Source: an uncultured bacterium (GTDB lineage Bacteria; Verrucomicrobiota; Verrucomicrobiia; CAIQCK01). Taken from it: a stretch of DNA of 64,000 nt. Where the stretch lies: NCBI GenBank assembly GCA_903870275.1, contig CAIQCK010000107.1, positions 50,411 to 114,410 of the forward strand, in the 5' to 3' direction. A program made the translations under genes and the position numbers. Under the pieces are notes generated by a model that was not told where the DNA came from, made no database searches, and saw nothing but the letters and a program-made list of their open reading frames with translations. Each line of letters begins with the position of its first letter. Positions within the stretch are counted from its first letter, which is position 1. Below are positions 1 through 8,677 of the stretch, one piece after another.

Positions 1-1806
1 CGCAAGCCGTTGCCGCAGCCGCCGGCAACGCTCCGGTTCGGCCGCCGCCGTGTTGCGCTGCTCATCGGGATCGCGCGCCAGATCGAACAGCATCTCCCGT
101 CCGCGCGAGGTGTTGAGGATGTATTTCCACTGGCCGTCGCGGACGCCGAACTGGTAGTCGCCGACGCTGGCGACAAAATACGCGCGCGGCGGACGCGCCG
201 GGTCGAACAAGCTGCGTCCCTGCCATTCGCCCGCCGGCTCCACGCCGAGGATGTCGGCGATCGTCGGGTCGAGGTCCATGTGCGCGCCGATGGTCGCCAT
301 GCGCCGGCCCGCCGGAAACAGCCGCGGGTTCCACAACATCAGCGGCACGTTCACGTCCTCCTGATAAACCGTGAACCCGTGCCCGCGCTGTTTGTGCGGC
401 TCGCGGAAAGCCTCGCCGTGATCGCCGGTGACTACCACCAGCGTGTCGTCCGCCAGCCCGCGCTCGCGTAGCGCCGCGAACAACCGGCCCAAGTGCCGGT
501 CCGTCTCGCGCAGCACGTTCAGGTAGCGCGACAGGTCCGCGCTCCGAGCATCGGATGGCTTGCCGGGCAGGAAATCCACCGGTTTCACGCCCGGGCTCAG
601 CGGATAGGGATCATGCGTCTGGTCCGTCCAGCATACGGCGAGAAACGGCTGGCCGCGTTTTGTGTCAATCCACCGCAGCAGCCGGTCTATCAGGAAGCGG
701 TCCTCGGTTCCCTCCGACGTCAGCAGCGGGCAGCCGAACTCGCGGTAACCATGCGCCTCCTGAAAACCGCAACCCTGGATCCACGCCTCGCCGCCGTTCC
801 AGTCCAGATCGCCGTTTTGCAAAAACACTGTCCGCCAGCCGCGCCCGCCCAGCACCGTGGCCAGCGACGGGGGCAGTGGCGCACCGCCCGTCGGCGCGTA
901 ACACCACGGCAGGCCCGGATGCAGCCCGTAGTTGATCGCCATGAACGAGCAAAACGTGTAGCCGAGGTGCGAGTAAAAGTTGTCGAACACCAAGGCGTGC
1001 GCCGACTCCGCCGCCAGGCTCGGCGTGGTGTCGTAACGGCTGCCGTAGAGCCCCAGGTATTTCGCCCCCACCGATTCGAGCACGATCACAATCACGTTGC
1101 GCGGCCGGCTCGCCCCGGGCGGCGGCTCGAAGCGACCCGCTGCCGCGCCGCGGCTTTTGAGCGGCCGGAACTCCGCGAGGTCTTCCGGCGGAAAATCCTT
1201 CGGGAACGTCACCTGCCGCGCGCCGACCAGACCCACCGCCGTCGAGCGGACCAGCTCCATGTGCGGACTGAGCGCTAACTGGCCGTATTCCCAATCGTCC
1301 GGTTGCGGCGCGTATTCCCACCAGCCCGCCGCGATCCAGACGCCGGCGGCCGCGAGTGCCCACAGCGGCGCGCCCCGCCGCCGGCCCTGCCAGAGCGCGA
1401 CCACGAGGTAGACCACCGGCACGCCGACGAATGCCGACACGATCGGCGCCGTGAGCCGTTCGCCGACGGACGACTGGAGGGCCGAGGCGTTGCGGACGAG
1501 ACCCAGGAGGTCGAAACTCAGCGGGCGGGAAAAATATTGGAACACGCCGACGGCCAGCACGATATAAAAGGCGCAGCACGCGAAGAACGCGACCACCACG
1601 CCCCCAACGGCGCGAGCCAGCATGGGCCACCGCGCCGTTGCGCGCACCGCCAATTCCCCGGCCACGCCCATTGCCACCGCGAACAGCACGTCTTGAAACG
1701 ACACCGCCGCGAGGTCCAGCAACCAGCGCGGCGACCGCGGTGCCTCCAGCAACACCGCCTTCGCGCCAACCAGCGCCACCGCGAGCCAAAGCGCCGCCCG
1801 CAGCAT
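1..1806 (-). CDS. membrane-anchored sulfatase (alkaline phosphatase superfamily), 3' end beyond window
   Basis: Translating the minus strand from the ATG at 1806 gives an open frame of more than 600 codons that leaves the window without a stop. About 150 N-terminal residues hold roughly four hydrophobic segments. The rest is a sulfatase/LTA-synthase fold: NVIVIVLESVGAKYLGLYG (metal-binding start), FDNFYSHLGYTFCSFMAI at the nucleophile position, DQTHDPYPL, VVVTGDHGEAF (metal-binding DHG), and a sulfatase-like tail with DGQWKYILN and LFDLARDPDEQRN. The usual C/S-x-P-x-R nucleophile motif is absent; a Thr lies at about that place, as in LtaS-type phosphotransferases, so the substrate may be a sulfate ester or a phospho-group. 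It lies last in a leftward run but behind a terminator, so it may have its own promoter. Confidence 0.85.
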   Translation of the reverse strand, partial: MLRAALWLAVALVGAKAVLLEAPRSPRWLLDLAAVSFQDVLFAVAMGVAGELAVRATARWPMLARAVGGVVVAFFACCAFYIVLAVGVFQYFSRPLSFDLLGLVRNASALQSSVGERLTAPIVSAFVGVPVVYLVVALWQGRRRGAPLWALAAAGVWIAAGWWEYAPQPDDWEYGQLALSPHMELVRSTAVGLVGARQVTFPKDFPPEDLAEFRPLKSRGAAAGRFEPPPGASRPRNVIVIVLESVGAKYLGLYGSRYDTTPSLAAESAHALVFDNFYSHLGYTFCSFMAINYGLHPGLPWCYAPTGGAPLPPSLATVLGGRGWRTVFLQNGDLDWNGGEAWIQGCGFQEAHGYREFGCPLLTSEGTEDRFLIDRLLRWIDTKRGQPFLAVCWTDQTHDPYPLSPGVKPVDFLPGKPSDARSADLSRYLNVLRETDRHLGRLFAALRERGLADDTLVVVTGDHGEAFREPHKQRGHGFTVYQEDVNVPLMLWNPRLFPAGRRMATIGAHMDLDPTIADILGVEPAGEWQGRSLFDPARPPRAYFVASVGDYQFGVRDGQWKYILNTSRGREMLFDLARDPDEQRNTAAAEPERCRRLRQRLA

Positions 1807-2007
1807 GGAAACGGGAGCGCGCCCCCGTTTTGCCGCTGATGGATCGTCAGACAATCTGGTTTCCGACATCGCGCGAACGATGCGGCGGAAACCGGACGCA
1901 ACGCAAGCCGGAAGTCGGCGCGTCAGTTGGAGTCCGCCGCTACAGCGCTGGTAGGGCGCGGGGAGACAAAGAGTGGCCGCTTCACCCGCCGAAACCAGCG
2001 AGGAACC

Positions 2008-2048
2008 AAAAAGAAAGAGGGGCGGGTTTCAATACCCACCCCTCTCTT
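2008..2048 (-). terminator. rho-independent terminator of the leftward gene run
   Basis: On the minus strand a 12-bp stem (2016-2027 with 2034-2045, one G-T pair) with a 6-nt loop is followed by a T-rich tract (TTTCTTTTT). It sits about 55 bp beyond the stop of the HEAT-repeat gene and before the sulfatase gene. Confidence 0.8.
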
Positions 2049-2101
2049 GGTCCCGGACCAAAGCCGGTTGTTGCGCGTCGGCGGGCGTTGCCCGCTCGTC
2101 G

Positions 2102-4318
2102 TTACTTCGCCGCCTGCTTGGGCCGCGTCTGGCCGAGCACCTTGCGGGCGCGTTTGAGAATGCCTGGGTTCTGCGTTGCCTTCACCACCTTCTGCATCGC
2201 GGCGGCGGCGACGGCGGGATTGCTCGTGACCAATCGCTCGGCGATGGAGACGGCGGCGAGACAGGCTTCTTCCTTGATGGCCGGATCGTCAATGTTCGAC
2301 ATCACCATCGCGAGCGAGGTGGCGTCGCCGACATTGCCCAGCGTGCCGAACAACAGCCGCTTTTCGGTGTTGTCCTGGATCAGCGCGGTGGCTTCCGAGC
2401 ACATCGCCTGGCGCCCGGCGGCGTCGAGGTTGGAGTCGCCAATGGCACGGATGTAGCCGCGCAGGGCCAGTACTTTGTAGGTCCGGTTCGGCGAAGTCTT
2501 CGCCAGCGCGAGCTGGTCACCGGCGGCCTCCGCGGTCGTCCAATCGCACAGGACGCGCGTGGCGGTGTCCTTGACCTCCGCGTTGGCGTCGTTGGTGGCG
2601 GCGCGCACGGCGGCGAGCGCCTTCGGGCCGCCGGCCGAGCGGAGGATGCGGAGCAACGATAGTTTCGCGGGCACCGGCGCCTGCGCCAGCGCGCCGCAGA
2701 GCGCGCCCACGCACGCGGGCGATGTCGTCATGGTCGTGAACGTGACCGTCTCGCCTTCGGCGACGGTCTTGCTGGCCGCGACGCCGTTGACGGTGTAGTC
2801 CACGCACAGCTTCTTGGGTTTCTTCGGCGAGGGATCGCCGAAGTTGCCGTTGTTCGCTTCGAGGGTCATCGTGCCGGACTTCATCAGCTCGGCGGCTTTC
2901 TTCGTCACGTCCGCCGACGGGCCGTCGGGCAACGCGCCATAGACCGCCTTCTTGATGACAATGCTGCCCGCCGCCGGCTCGGCCTGCCGTGCGCAGACCG
3001 CCGACAGCGCGTTCTCGGCCGACACCGACTGCGTCTTGGTGAGCAGGTTGATCATCGCCGGAATCTCCGCCGCGCCGGCCATGTCGCCGAGCACCTTGAA
3101 GCTGGCGGTGGAAACCTGTTTGTCGGCGTCTTCGGCGGCCTTCATCAGCGCCGGCATCGCGCTCATCACGCGGCGCTGGCCGACCAGATCAATCGCCGTG
3201 CAGCGTGTCTTGGCGTCCTGCGCGCTCATCAAATTCGCGATCACGCCGTCCGCTTCCTTGCCGGGGAAACCGGCGAGGCTGGCTTGCGCGGCGGCGGCGA
3301 CATCGGCGTCAGCGTCGGAAGCCAGCGTCACCAGCGACGCGAGGCACGATGGGCAGCCGATCTGCGGCAACGCGCGAATGGCGGCGACGCGGACAGGTGA
3401 CGGACCGGCCTTCGCCGCGGTGAGCACGGTTGGCACGGCGCATGTGTCCTTGCGGTCGCCGAGCGCCTGCAGGACGACAATCTGCCTCTCCGGCGCAAGC
3501 TTGCCGACTTCGGCGGCAAGGGCTTCCGTCAGGTTCTCGCCGCGCGTTTCGTGCGCGACGCGCATGGCGACGGCGAACATGGCGTTGTCGTTGCCCTTGA
3601 CCAGCTCCATGAGCATCGAGATGCCGGCGGGTCCGCGGGCGAGAATCGCGCCGCGCGTGGCGGCCATGCGGATGTGGCGCGGCGCCTTGCTGGCGCGCAC
3701 GCAGTCGTAGAGAGCCGTGGCCTTGTCGCGCTTGCGCTGTGCCAACTGCACGTCGGCGGCGCGGATGCAACCGTCGGCGATGACATTGAGGTTCGCGCCC
3801 GAAGCGCCGGCGAGCGCCTTTTCCAGCGCGGCGGCGGCGGCGGCATTGCCGATGCGGCCGAGCGAGGCCGCGGCGGCGGAAACCACGTCTGCATCGGCGT
3901 CGCCGAGCAGATTGGTGAGCGGCTCGACGGCCTTGGCGTCGCGGCGGACGCCGATGGAATCAACCACGCCGGCAAGCAGGCGGCCCTTGACCTTGCCGAG
4001 CGCGTCGCGGAGCGCGGCGTCCACGGACGAGTCCGGAATCGGCTCGAGGCCGTAGCGCGCCATGTGCGACATCTTCTCGTCGGGCAGGAGCGCGGCGAGG
4101 ATCGGCACGGCGGATTTGTCGCCAAGGGCGGACAGCTCGCGGCACGCGGCGAACCGCTCGTCCAGCGGCGCATCGGCTTTTTGAACCGTCGCCAGCAGCT
4201 TGGCGACGTATTCCTTTTTGGCCGCGCGATCGGCGGGAATCTGCCACTGCGCCTGTGAAGGCAGCGCCATCAACCCGGCGGCAGCCACGATGACCAGCAT
4301 CCATTTCATGTTCTTCAT
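2102..4318 (-). CDS. exported HEAT-repeat protein (paralogue of the one at 6385)
   Basis: A protein of about 738 residues with an N-terminal signal peptide (MKNMKWMLVIVAAAG, then cleavage near SQAQ). Almost all of it is HEAT/PBS-lyase-like alpha repeats of about 30 residues, with units such as AVEPLTNLLGDADADVVSAA and ALAAVRAATNDANAEVKDTA. A short beta-like insert (KKLCVDYTVNGVAASKTV) lies in the C-terminal half. I chose the ATG at 4318 because GGAGAG lies 7 nt upstream; ATGs at 4324 and 4333 are also in frame. HEAT proteins of this kind act as scaffolds; no catalytic motif is visible. It is closely similar in plan to the gene at 6385-8592, so the pair probably arose by duplication together with the neighbouring oxidoreductases. 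Confidence 0.85.
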   Translation of the reverse strand: MKNMKWMLVIVAAAGLMALPSQAQWQIPADRAAKKEYVAKLLATVQKADAPLDERFAACRELSALGDKSAVPILAALLPDEKMSHMARYGLEPIPDSSVDAALRDALGKVKGRLLAGVVDSIGVRRDAKAVEPLTNLLGDADADVVSAAAASLGRIGNAAAAAALEKALAGASGANLNVIADGCIRAADVQLAQRKRDKATALYDCVRASKAPRHIRMAATRGAILARGPAGISMLMELVKGNDNAMFAVAMRVAHETRGENLTEALAAEVGKLAPERQIVVLQALGDRKDTCAVPTVLTAAKAGPSPVRVAAIRALPQIGCPSCLASLVTLASDADADVAAAAQASLAGFPGKEADGVIANLMSAQDAKTRCTAIDLVGQRRVMSAMPALMKAAEDADKQVSTASFKVLGDMAGAAEIPAMINLLTKTQSVSAENALSAVCARQAEPAAGSIVIKKAVYGALPDGPSADVTKKAAELMKSGTMTLEANNGNFGDPSPKKPKKLCVDYTVNGVAASKTVAEGETVTFTTMTTSPACVGALCGALAQAPVPAKLSLLRILRSAGGPKALAAVRAATNDANAEVKDTATRVLCDWTTAEAAGDQLALAKTSPNRTYKVLALRGYIRAIGDSNLDAAGRQAMCSEATALIQDNTEKRLLFGTLGNVGDATSLAMVMSNIDDPAIKEEACLAAVSIAERLVTSNPAVAAAAMQKVVKATQNPGILKRARKVLGQTRPKQAAK

Positions 4319-4375
4319 GTTCATTCTCTCCATATCAGATTCGGGACGACTTGGCTTCACTCATCAGCAAAAAAA

Positions 4376-5701
4376 TCACGCGCGCCACGTCTCGCGCCGC
4401 GTGCGGAACCGCATCTGGTTGGCTTCGGCGTCGCCGACGAACTCGCCCTTGGCCAGATCGAACTTCAGGTTGCGCTTCAACACATCGCAGATATCGGCCG
4501 CCAGGCAGATGCTCATGGACCGATACATGACCTCGGGATTCGCCACCGTGAGCCGGCGCGACTTGATGCAGTCGAAGAAATCCCGCACGTGGTTCATCGG
4601 CCGCCGCGTCCGGCCCATGTATTCGGCCAGCACTTTCTTGTATTCGCGCAACAGCGCCGGCGAGGAAACATCGGTCATCGAATAACCGTCGGCGGCCGCA
4701 GTCCAGCCTTCGGGACCGTCGAACCGCTCGCCACAGGCGCCATGCCAGTATTGACACGGTTCCCAACACGAGCCATCCACGCGGACCAAAACCAGCTTCA
4801 CGCCATTGGACAGGCGCGTCACCATCGTCGCATCCGGGCCGGCATATTCAAACTCGATGGTGGACACGTTCGTCATGTCAATGCCGGCCAGCGCCTGAGC
4901 CATCGTGTGCGCGCCCCACATCGCGACGTCGGTGGCGAAATCGTAATAGTTATACCACCCATGATTCACATAGACGTTGTTGTAGGGCCGCCAGGGACAC
5001 GGACCCAGCCATGCATCCCAATCCAGTTCCTCCTTGGGCGGCAGCGGTTCCGCTGGCAGCCAGTCGTGGCGCGACCCGCCGCGATAACGGATGTCGGCGT
5101 ACACGGTGTGAATCTTGCCGAGCCGGCCGGTGCGCGCCATTTCGATGGCAAAAACGTGATTCGGTTCGCTGAGCCGCTGGGCGCCGGTTTGATAAACCCG
5201 GCTGTAGCGGCGGGCGGTCTCCACAACCATCTGCCCCTGCGCGATTGTGAGACAGGACGGCTTTTCGCAATAGACATCCTTGCCGGCCCGCATGGCCATG
5301 GTTGCCGCCAGCGCGTGCCAGCGGTCGCCGGTGGCGATGATGACGGCATCCACGTCCGACCGCTCGGCCAGGAACTGGCGGATATCGCCATACAGGGCGC
5401 AATCTTTGTTGCCGTATTTACCGTCCACGATGTTCTTGGCGGCTTCGCGCCGGCTTTTTCGGACATCGCAGATGGCGACAAACTGCACGTCCGGCTCGCC
5501 GATCATCCAGCCCAGATCGTGCGTGCCGCGTCCGCCGATGCCGATGCCACCCATCACGATCCGCTCGCTGGGCACCACGACGCCGTCGCGTCCGAGCGCG
5601 GAGGCGGGAATGATCTGCGGCGCCGCCAGCGCTCCGCACGCGAGCGTGGCGCGTTTCACGAAATCGCGGCGGCTGATTTGCGTCTGGCCGGATTTTTTCA
5701 T
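4376..5701 (-). CDS. Tat-exported Gfo/Idh/MocA family oxidoreductase (1 of 4)
   Basis: 441 residues. The N-terminus carries a twin-arginine signal (SRRDFVKRA, residues about 10-18) and a hydrophobic stretch ending near PASALG. A Rossmann NAD(P) domain follows (GIGIGGRGTHDLG; VDAVIIATGDRWHA) with the family's EKP motif in YCEKPSCLT, then the alpha/beta substrate domain with WDAWLGPCPWRPYN and WGAHTMAQ. Family members oxidise or reduce sugar or cyclitol hydroxyls, often at C3 of glycosides. The start has AGGAG 8 nt upstream. It lies 13 bp downstream of the DUF1080 gene, so both are probably one transcript; DUF1080 enzymes cleave 3-keto-glycosides made by such dehydrogenases. It is most similar to the copy at 11189 (shared RLSEPNH and WLGPCPWRPYN). 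Confidence 0.9.
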   Translation of the reverse strand: MKKSGQTQISRRDFVKRATLACGALAAPQIIPASALGRDGVVVPSERIVMGGIGIGGRGTHDLGWMIGEPDVQFVAICDVRKSRREAAKNIVDGKYGNKDCALYGDIRQFLAERSDVDAVIIATGDRWHALAATMAMRAGKDVYCEKPSCLTIAQGQMVVETARRYSRVYQTGAQRLSEPNHVFAIEMARTGRLGKIHTVYADIRYRGGSRHDWLPAEPLPPKEELDWDAWLGPCPWRPYNNVYVNHGWYNYYDFATDVAMWGAHTMAQALAGIDMTNVSTIEFEYAGPDATMVTRLSNGVKLVLVRVDGSCWEPCQYWHGACGERFDGPEGWTAAADGYSMTDVSSPALLREYKKVLAEYMGRTRRPMNHVRDFFDCIKSRRLTVANPEVMYRSMSICLAADICDVLKRNLKFDLAKGEFVGDAEANQMRFRTRRETWRA

Positions 5702-5714
5702 TCCAGTGGCTCCT

Positions 5715-6380
5715 TTATTTCGCCGTCTTCAGCACGATGTTCTTAAATTGAATTTTCATCGGCGGACCCGGATGCATCTGAAGCGCGATGATGCCACCCT
5801 TGTCCGCGCCGGGCGTCTCGTCGGTCACCTGCGCCATCAACACGCCGTTGACGTAGAGCGTGAGTTGCCGGCCCTGGCAAATGACGCGATAGGTGTTCCA
5901 GTCGCCTTTCTTGAAAACCTTCAGCAGCTCGGCGGCGTCGCCGATTTTCTCGGCGGTCTTTTTCCCGTCGGCGGCGAGCACGGCCTTCTCGCCGCGCGCG
6001 ACGATGAGGCCGCGCTTGTGGTGATAGATGAAGCCGACCAGCCCGCCGTTACCGGTCATGTCGGCCTGGTAGCCGAACGTGTCCCAATCGGGCCGGCGCT
6101 CGGAGCGGATCTGGATGCCGGAGTTGGACTTCTCGCTCAGCCGGAAATCCGCCGTCAGCTCAAAGTCCGCCGGCTCGCCGCCTTTCCAGATGAGGTAGTT
6201 GCACTTCTTGCACGGCTTCTCCGGCGTGCTCTCCACAGTGAGCGCTCCGTCCTCGACGTGCCACCAGCCGGGCTTGCCGTCCCAGCCGTCGAGGTCTTTG
6301 CCGTTGAAAAGCGACTGCTCGCCGCCGCGCGCGGCGAGCGTGACAAGACAGATTGCAGCAAGTGTGGCGAGGATTCTCAT
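5715..6380 (-). CDS. DUF1080 / 3-keto-disaccharide hydrolase family protein
   Basis: 221 residues with a signal peptide (MRILATLAAICLVTLAARG). The body is a concanavalin-like DUF1080 domain: LFNGKDLDGWDG near the start, WWHVEDGALTVES, NSGIQIRSE, GDWNTYRVICQGRQLTLYVNG, and GIIALQMHPGPPMKIQFKNI at the end. These are the family's characteristic blocks and the whole length is covered. Known members hydrolyse 3-keto-glycosides. A CKKC pair (about residue 62) is unusual. The start lies only 4 bp after the stop of the HEAT gene at 6385, indicating co-transcription and probably coupled translation, and the oxidoreductase gene follows 13 bp later. Confidence 0.9.
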   Translation of the reverse strand: MRILATLAAICLVTLAARGGEQSLFNGKDLDGWDGKPGWWHVEDGALTVESTPEKPCKKCNYLIWKGGEPADFELTADFRLSEKSNSGIQIRSERRPDWDTFGYQADMTGNGGLVGFIYHHKRGLIVARGEKAVLAADGKKTAEKIGDAAELLKVFKKGDWNTYRVICQGRQLTLYVNGVLMAQVTDETPGADKGGIIALQMHPGPPMKIQFKNIVLKTAK

Positions 6381-6384
6381 GCGA

Positions 6385-8592
6385 TCATTTTTTCGGCGCG
6401 GATTTCTTCGCCTGCGCCAGCAACCGCTTCGCCTGCTGGGCGAGTTTCGGGTCGGAGATCGTCACCTGCTCCATGGCGGCGGCGACCTGCGCCGGGCACC
6501 GGCCGATGATCTTCGCGGAGATGGCGACGGCGGCAATGCTCGCCTCGCCCTTGAGATTGCCGGCGCTCAAATACGGCGCGACCATCGCCAGCGATTCGGC
6601 GGTGGGAATCCCGCCGAGAGCAACCAGCGCAAGACGCCGCTCCTCGTCACGCTCGATCAGAGCCATCGATTCCTTGAGCGAGACGAGCTTCTGGTCATCG
6701 GAGACGTCCTGGATTGGGATCATCCGGAGCTGGCCGCGGAGCGCGAGGACCTTGAACTTTTTGTCCGTCGCGGTTTTGGCGATCTGCATCACGTCGGGCA
6801 ACGCGTCCGCCGTCTGCCAGTCGCAGAGCGTGCGCAGGGCGGTTTCCTTGATCTCGGCGTTGGCGTCGGAGGAGGCGGCGCGGACGGCGGCGAGCGCCTT
6901 GGGGCCGCCAGCCGAGCGCAGCACGTGCAGCAACGCGAGCTTCGCGGGCGCGGGCGCCTGGGCCATCGGCGCGCAGAGCGCGTCCACCAGCTCGGGCGGC
7001 ACGGCGGTGGCGGTGAACTCGATGGTGTCGTTTTCGCGGACCATCTTCTTGCCCGGCACGCCGTTCAAGGTGTATTCGACGCGCAGGCGCTTCACGCGGC
7101 CGCCGGCGGGGTCGCCGAGAGTTTTGTTGGATATCTGCACCGTCGGCGAGGCTTTCACTAACTCGTTGAGCTTGGCGGTGACATCGGCTGACGCGCCGTT
7201 CGGCAGGTCGCCATAGACCGCTTTCTGGATGACGACGTTGCCCGCGACGGGCCGGTTCAAACGCGCGCAGACGGCCGACAACGCATTTTCGGCGGCCTCG
7301 GTATCCTTCGCCTTCATCAACGCGCCGAGCAGCGCCGGCACTTCGGGGACGCCTGCCAGTTCGCCGAGAGCCTTGAAGCTCGCGGCGGAAACGGCGGGGT
7401 TGGAATCTTCCGTGACTTTCAACAACTCCGGAATCGCGCTCATCACGCGGCGTTGGGCGATCAGTTCGATGGCGGCGCGGCGCGGGTTCTCGGCCGGCTG
7501 CTTCAACATCGCAACGATGGCCGCGTCCACCTCCGCGCCCGGCATCTTGGCCACGGCCAGCCTCGCGGCCAGCGCCACCTTCACGTCGTCGCTAGCGGCG
7601 ACGGAAAGCAGCACCGGCGCGGATTTCGGATCGCTCAGGATGTCGAGTACGCTGATGGCGATGAGTTGCTGCGGCGCGGGCGCGCTCTGGGCCATCTTGA
7701 GGGCGGCATCGAACGTCTCGGCGTCGCGGCGGTCGGCGAGCGCCAGCAGCAGATAGGACTGCCGCTCCGGCGTCACGCGGTTCATCTCGGCCAGCAGCGC
7801 CTGCGTCACTTCGCGGCCGGGCAGGTCGCGCGCCGCGTGCAGGGCGATGTTGAAACAATCCCGGTCGTTGGAGCGCAGTTGTTCGAGCAGCAACGGCACG
7901 CCGGAGTCGCCGCGGGCGAGGATCGCGTCGCGCGTCGCCTCCAGGGTCTTCTGCTTTGAGATGTTCGCACTGCGGACCGCATCGAACATCTTCACGGCGT
8001 CGGCGGCTTTTCCATCGGCGAGCGATTGTTCCCCGCAGAGGATGCAGCCTTCGGCCACCGCCGGCCGGACCGCAGCGGGCGCGGCGGCGAGGAGCGGTTG
8101 CAGCGTCTTGGCGACCGTCGCGCCGCCGATGCGGCCCAGCGCCGCGGCGGCTGCGGAAGCCACGTCGGCGTCTGCGTCGTTCAGTTTTCCGAAGATTGGG
8201 CCGACGGCGTTGGCGTCGCGGCGGACGCCGAGCGTATTGATGACGCCGATGAGGAGCTTGCCGTGCAATTTGCCCATCGCCTCGCGCAACGCGTCATCGG
8301 CGGCGGAATCGGGAATGTTCTGGAGCGCAATGCGCGCCCAGGAGGCGAGATGCTCGTCGGCGAGGAATGGCGCGAGCACCGAAACCGCCTCGCTGGTGCC
8401 GTAGATGGCGAGTTTCTTGCACGCGAGCGCCTTGTCGGCGGGCGGCGCGTCGGACTTGAGGACGGCGATGAGTTCGCGCTGTTTTTCAGCGGACTTGGCG
8501 GCGTCGATAGGCGCCGCTTGAAGCGGGCCGGTGATGGCGAGGAGCGCAATCAACGCGGCGCTACGGAGGAGGAACTGGAAGCTCAGGTTCAT
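6385..8592 (-). CDS. exported HEAT-repeat protein (paralogue of the one at 2102)
   Basis: 735 residues with a signal peptide (LLRSAALIALLAITGPLQAA) and about 20 HEAT-like units, for example ADVASAAAAALGRIGGATVA and ALAAVRAASSDANAEIKETA. The order of units, the C-terminal beta-like insert (VKRLRVEYTLNGVPGKKMV) and the ILRSAGGPKALAA-type block match the paralogue at 2102-4318, so the two are duplicates. It is the first of a tightly spaced set: the DUF1080 gene begins 4 bp after its stop. The likely role is a periplasmic or envelope scaffold for sugar-processing proteins; that is inference from position only. Confidence 0.85.
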   Translation of the reverse strand: MNLSFQFLLRSAALIALLAITGPLQAAPIDAAKSAEKQRELIAVLKSDAPPADKALACKKLAIYGTSEAVSVLAPFLADEHLASWARIALQNIPDSAADDALREAMGKLHGKLLIGVINTLGVRRDANAVGPIFGKLNDADADVASAAAAALGRIGGATVAKTLQPLLAAAPAAVRPAVAEGCILCGEQSLADGKAADAVKMFDAVRSANISKQKTLEATRDAILARGDSGVPLLLEQLRSNDRDCFNIALHAARDLPGREVTQALLAEMNRVTPERQSYLLLALADRRDAETFDAALKMAQSAPAPQQLIAISVLDILSDPKSAPVLLSVAASDDVKVALAARLAVAKMPGAEVDAAIVAMLKQPAENPRRAAIELIAQRRVMSAIPELLKVTEDSNPAVSAASFKALGELAGVPEVPALLGALMKAKDTEAAENALSAVCARLNRPVAGNVVIQKAVYGDLPNGASADVTAKLNELVKASPTVQISNKTLGDPAGGRVKRLRVEYTLNGVPGKKMVRENDTIEFTATAVPPELVDALCAPMAQAPAPAKLALLHVLRSAGGPKALAAVRAASSDANAEIKETALRTLCDWQTADALPDVMQIAKTATDKKFKVLALRGQLRMIPIQDVSDDQKLVSLKESMALIERDEERRLALVALGGIPTAESLAMVAPYLSAGNLKGEASIAAVAISAKIIGRCPAQVAAAMEQVTISDPKLAQQAKRLLAQAKKSAPKK

Positions 8593-8598
8593 GTTCTT

Positions 8599-8665
8599 GT
8601 TCGTTGCTCGTGATTTGTAACTCGTAACTCGTGACTCGTTGCTCGATGTTCGTTTTCGATTTACG
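8599..8665. repeat. degenerate 9-10 bp tandem repeats (aactcgt type)
   Basis: The 85-bp gap between two leftward genes is filled with imperfect copies of a unit like gtaactcgt / gtgactcgt / ttgctcgatg. It lies directly upstream of the HEAT gene start. No function is evident. Confidence 0.5.
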
Positions 8666-8677
8666 AGTCACAGACCG

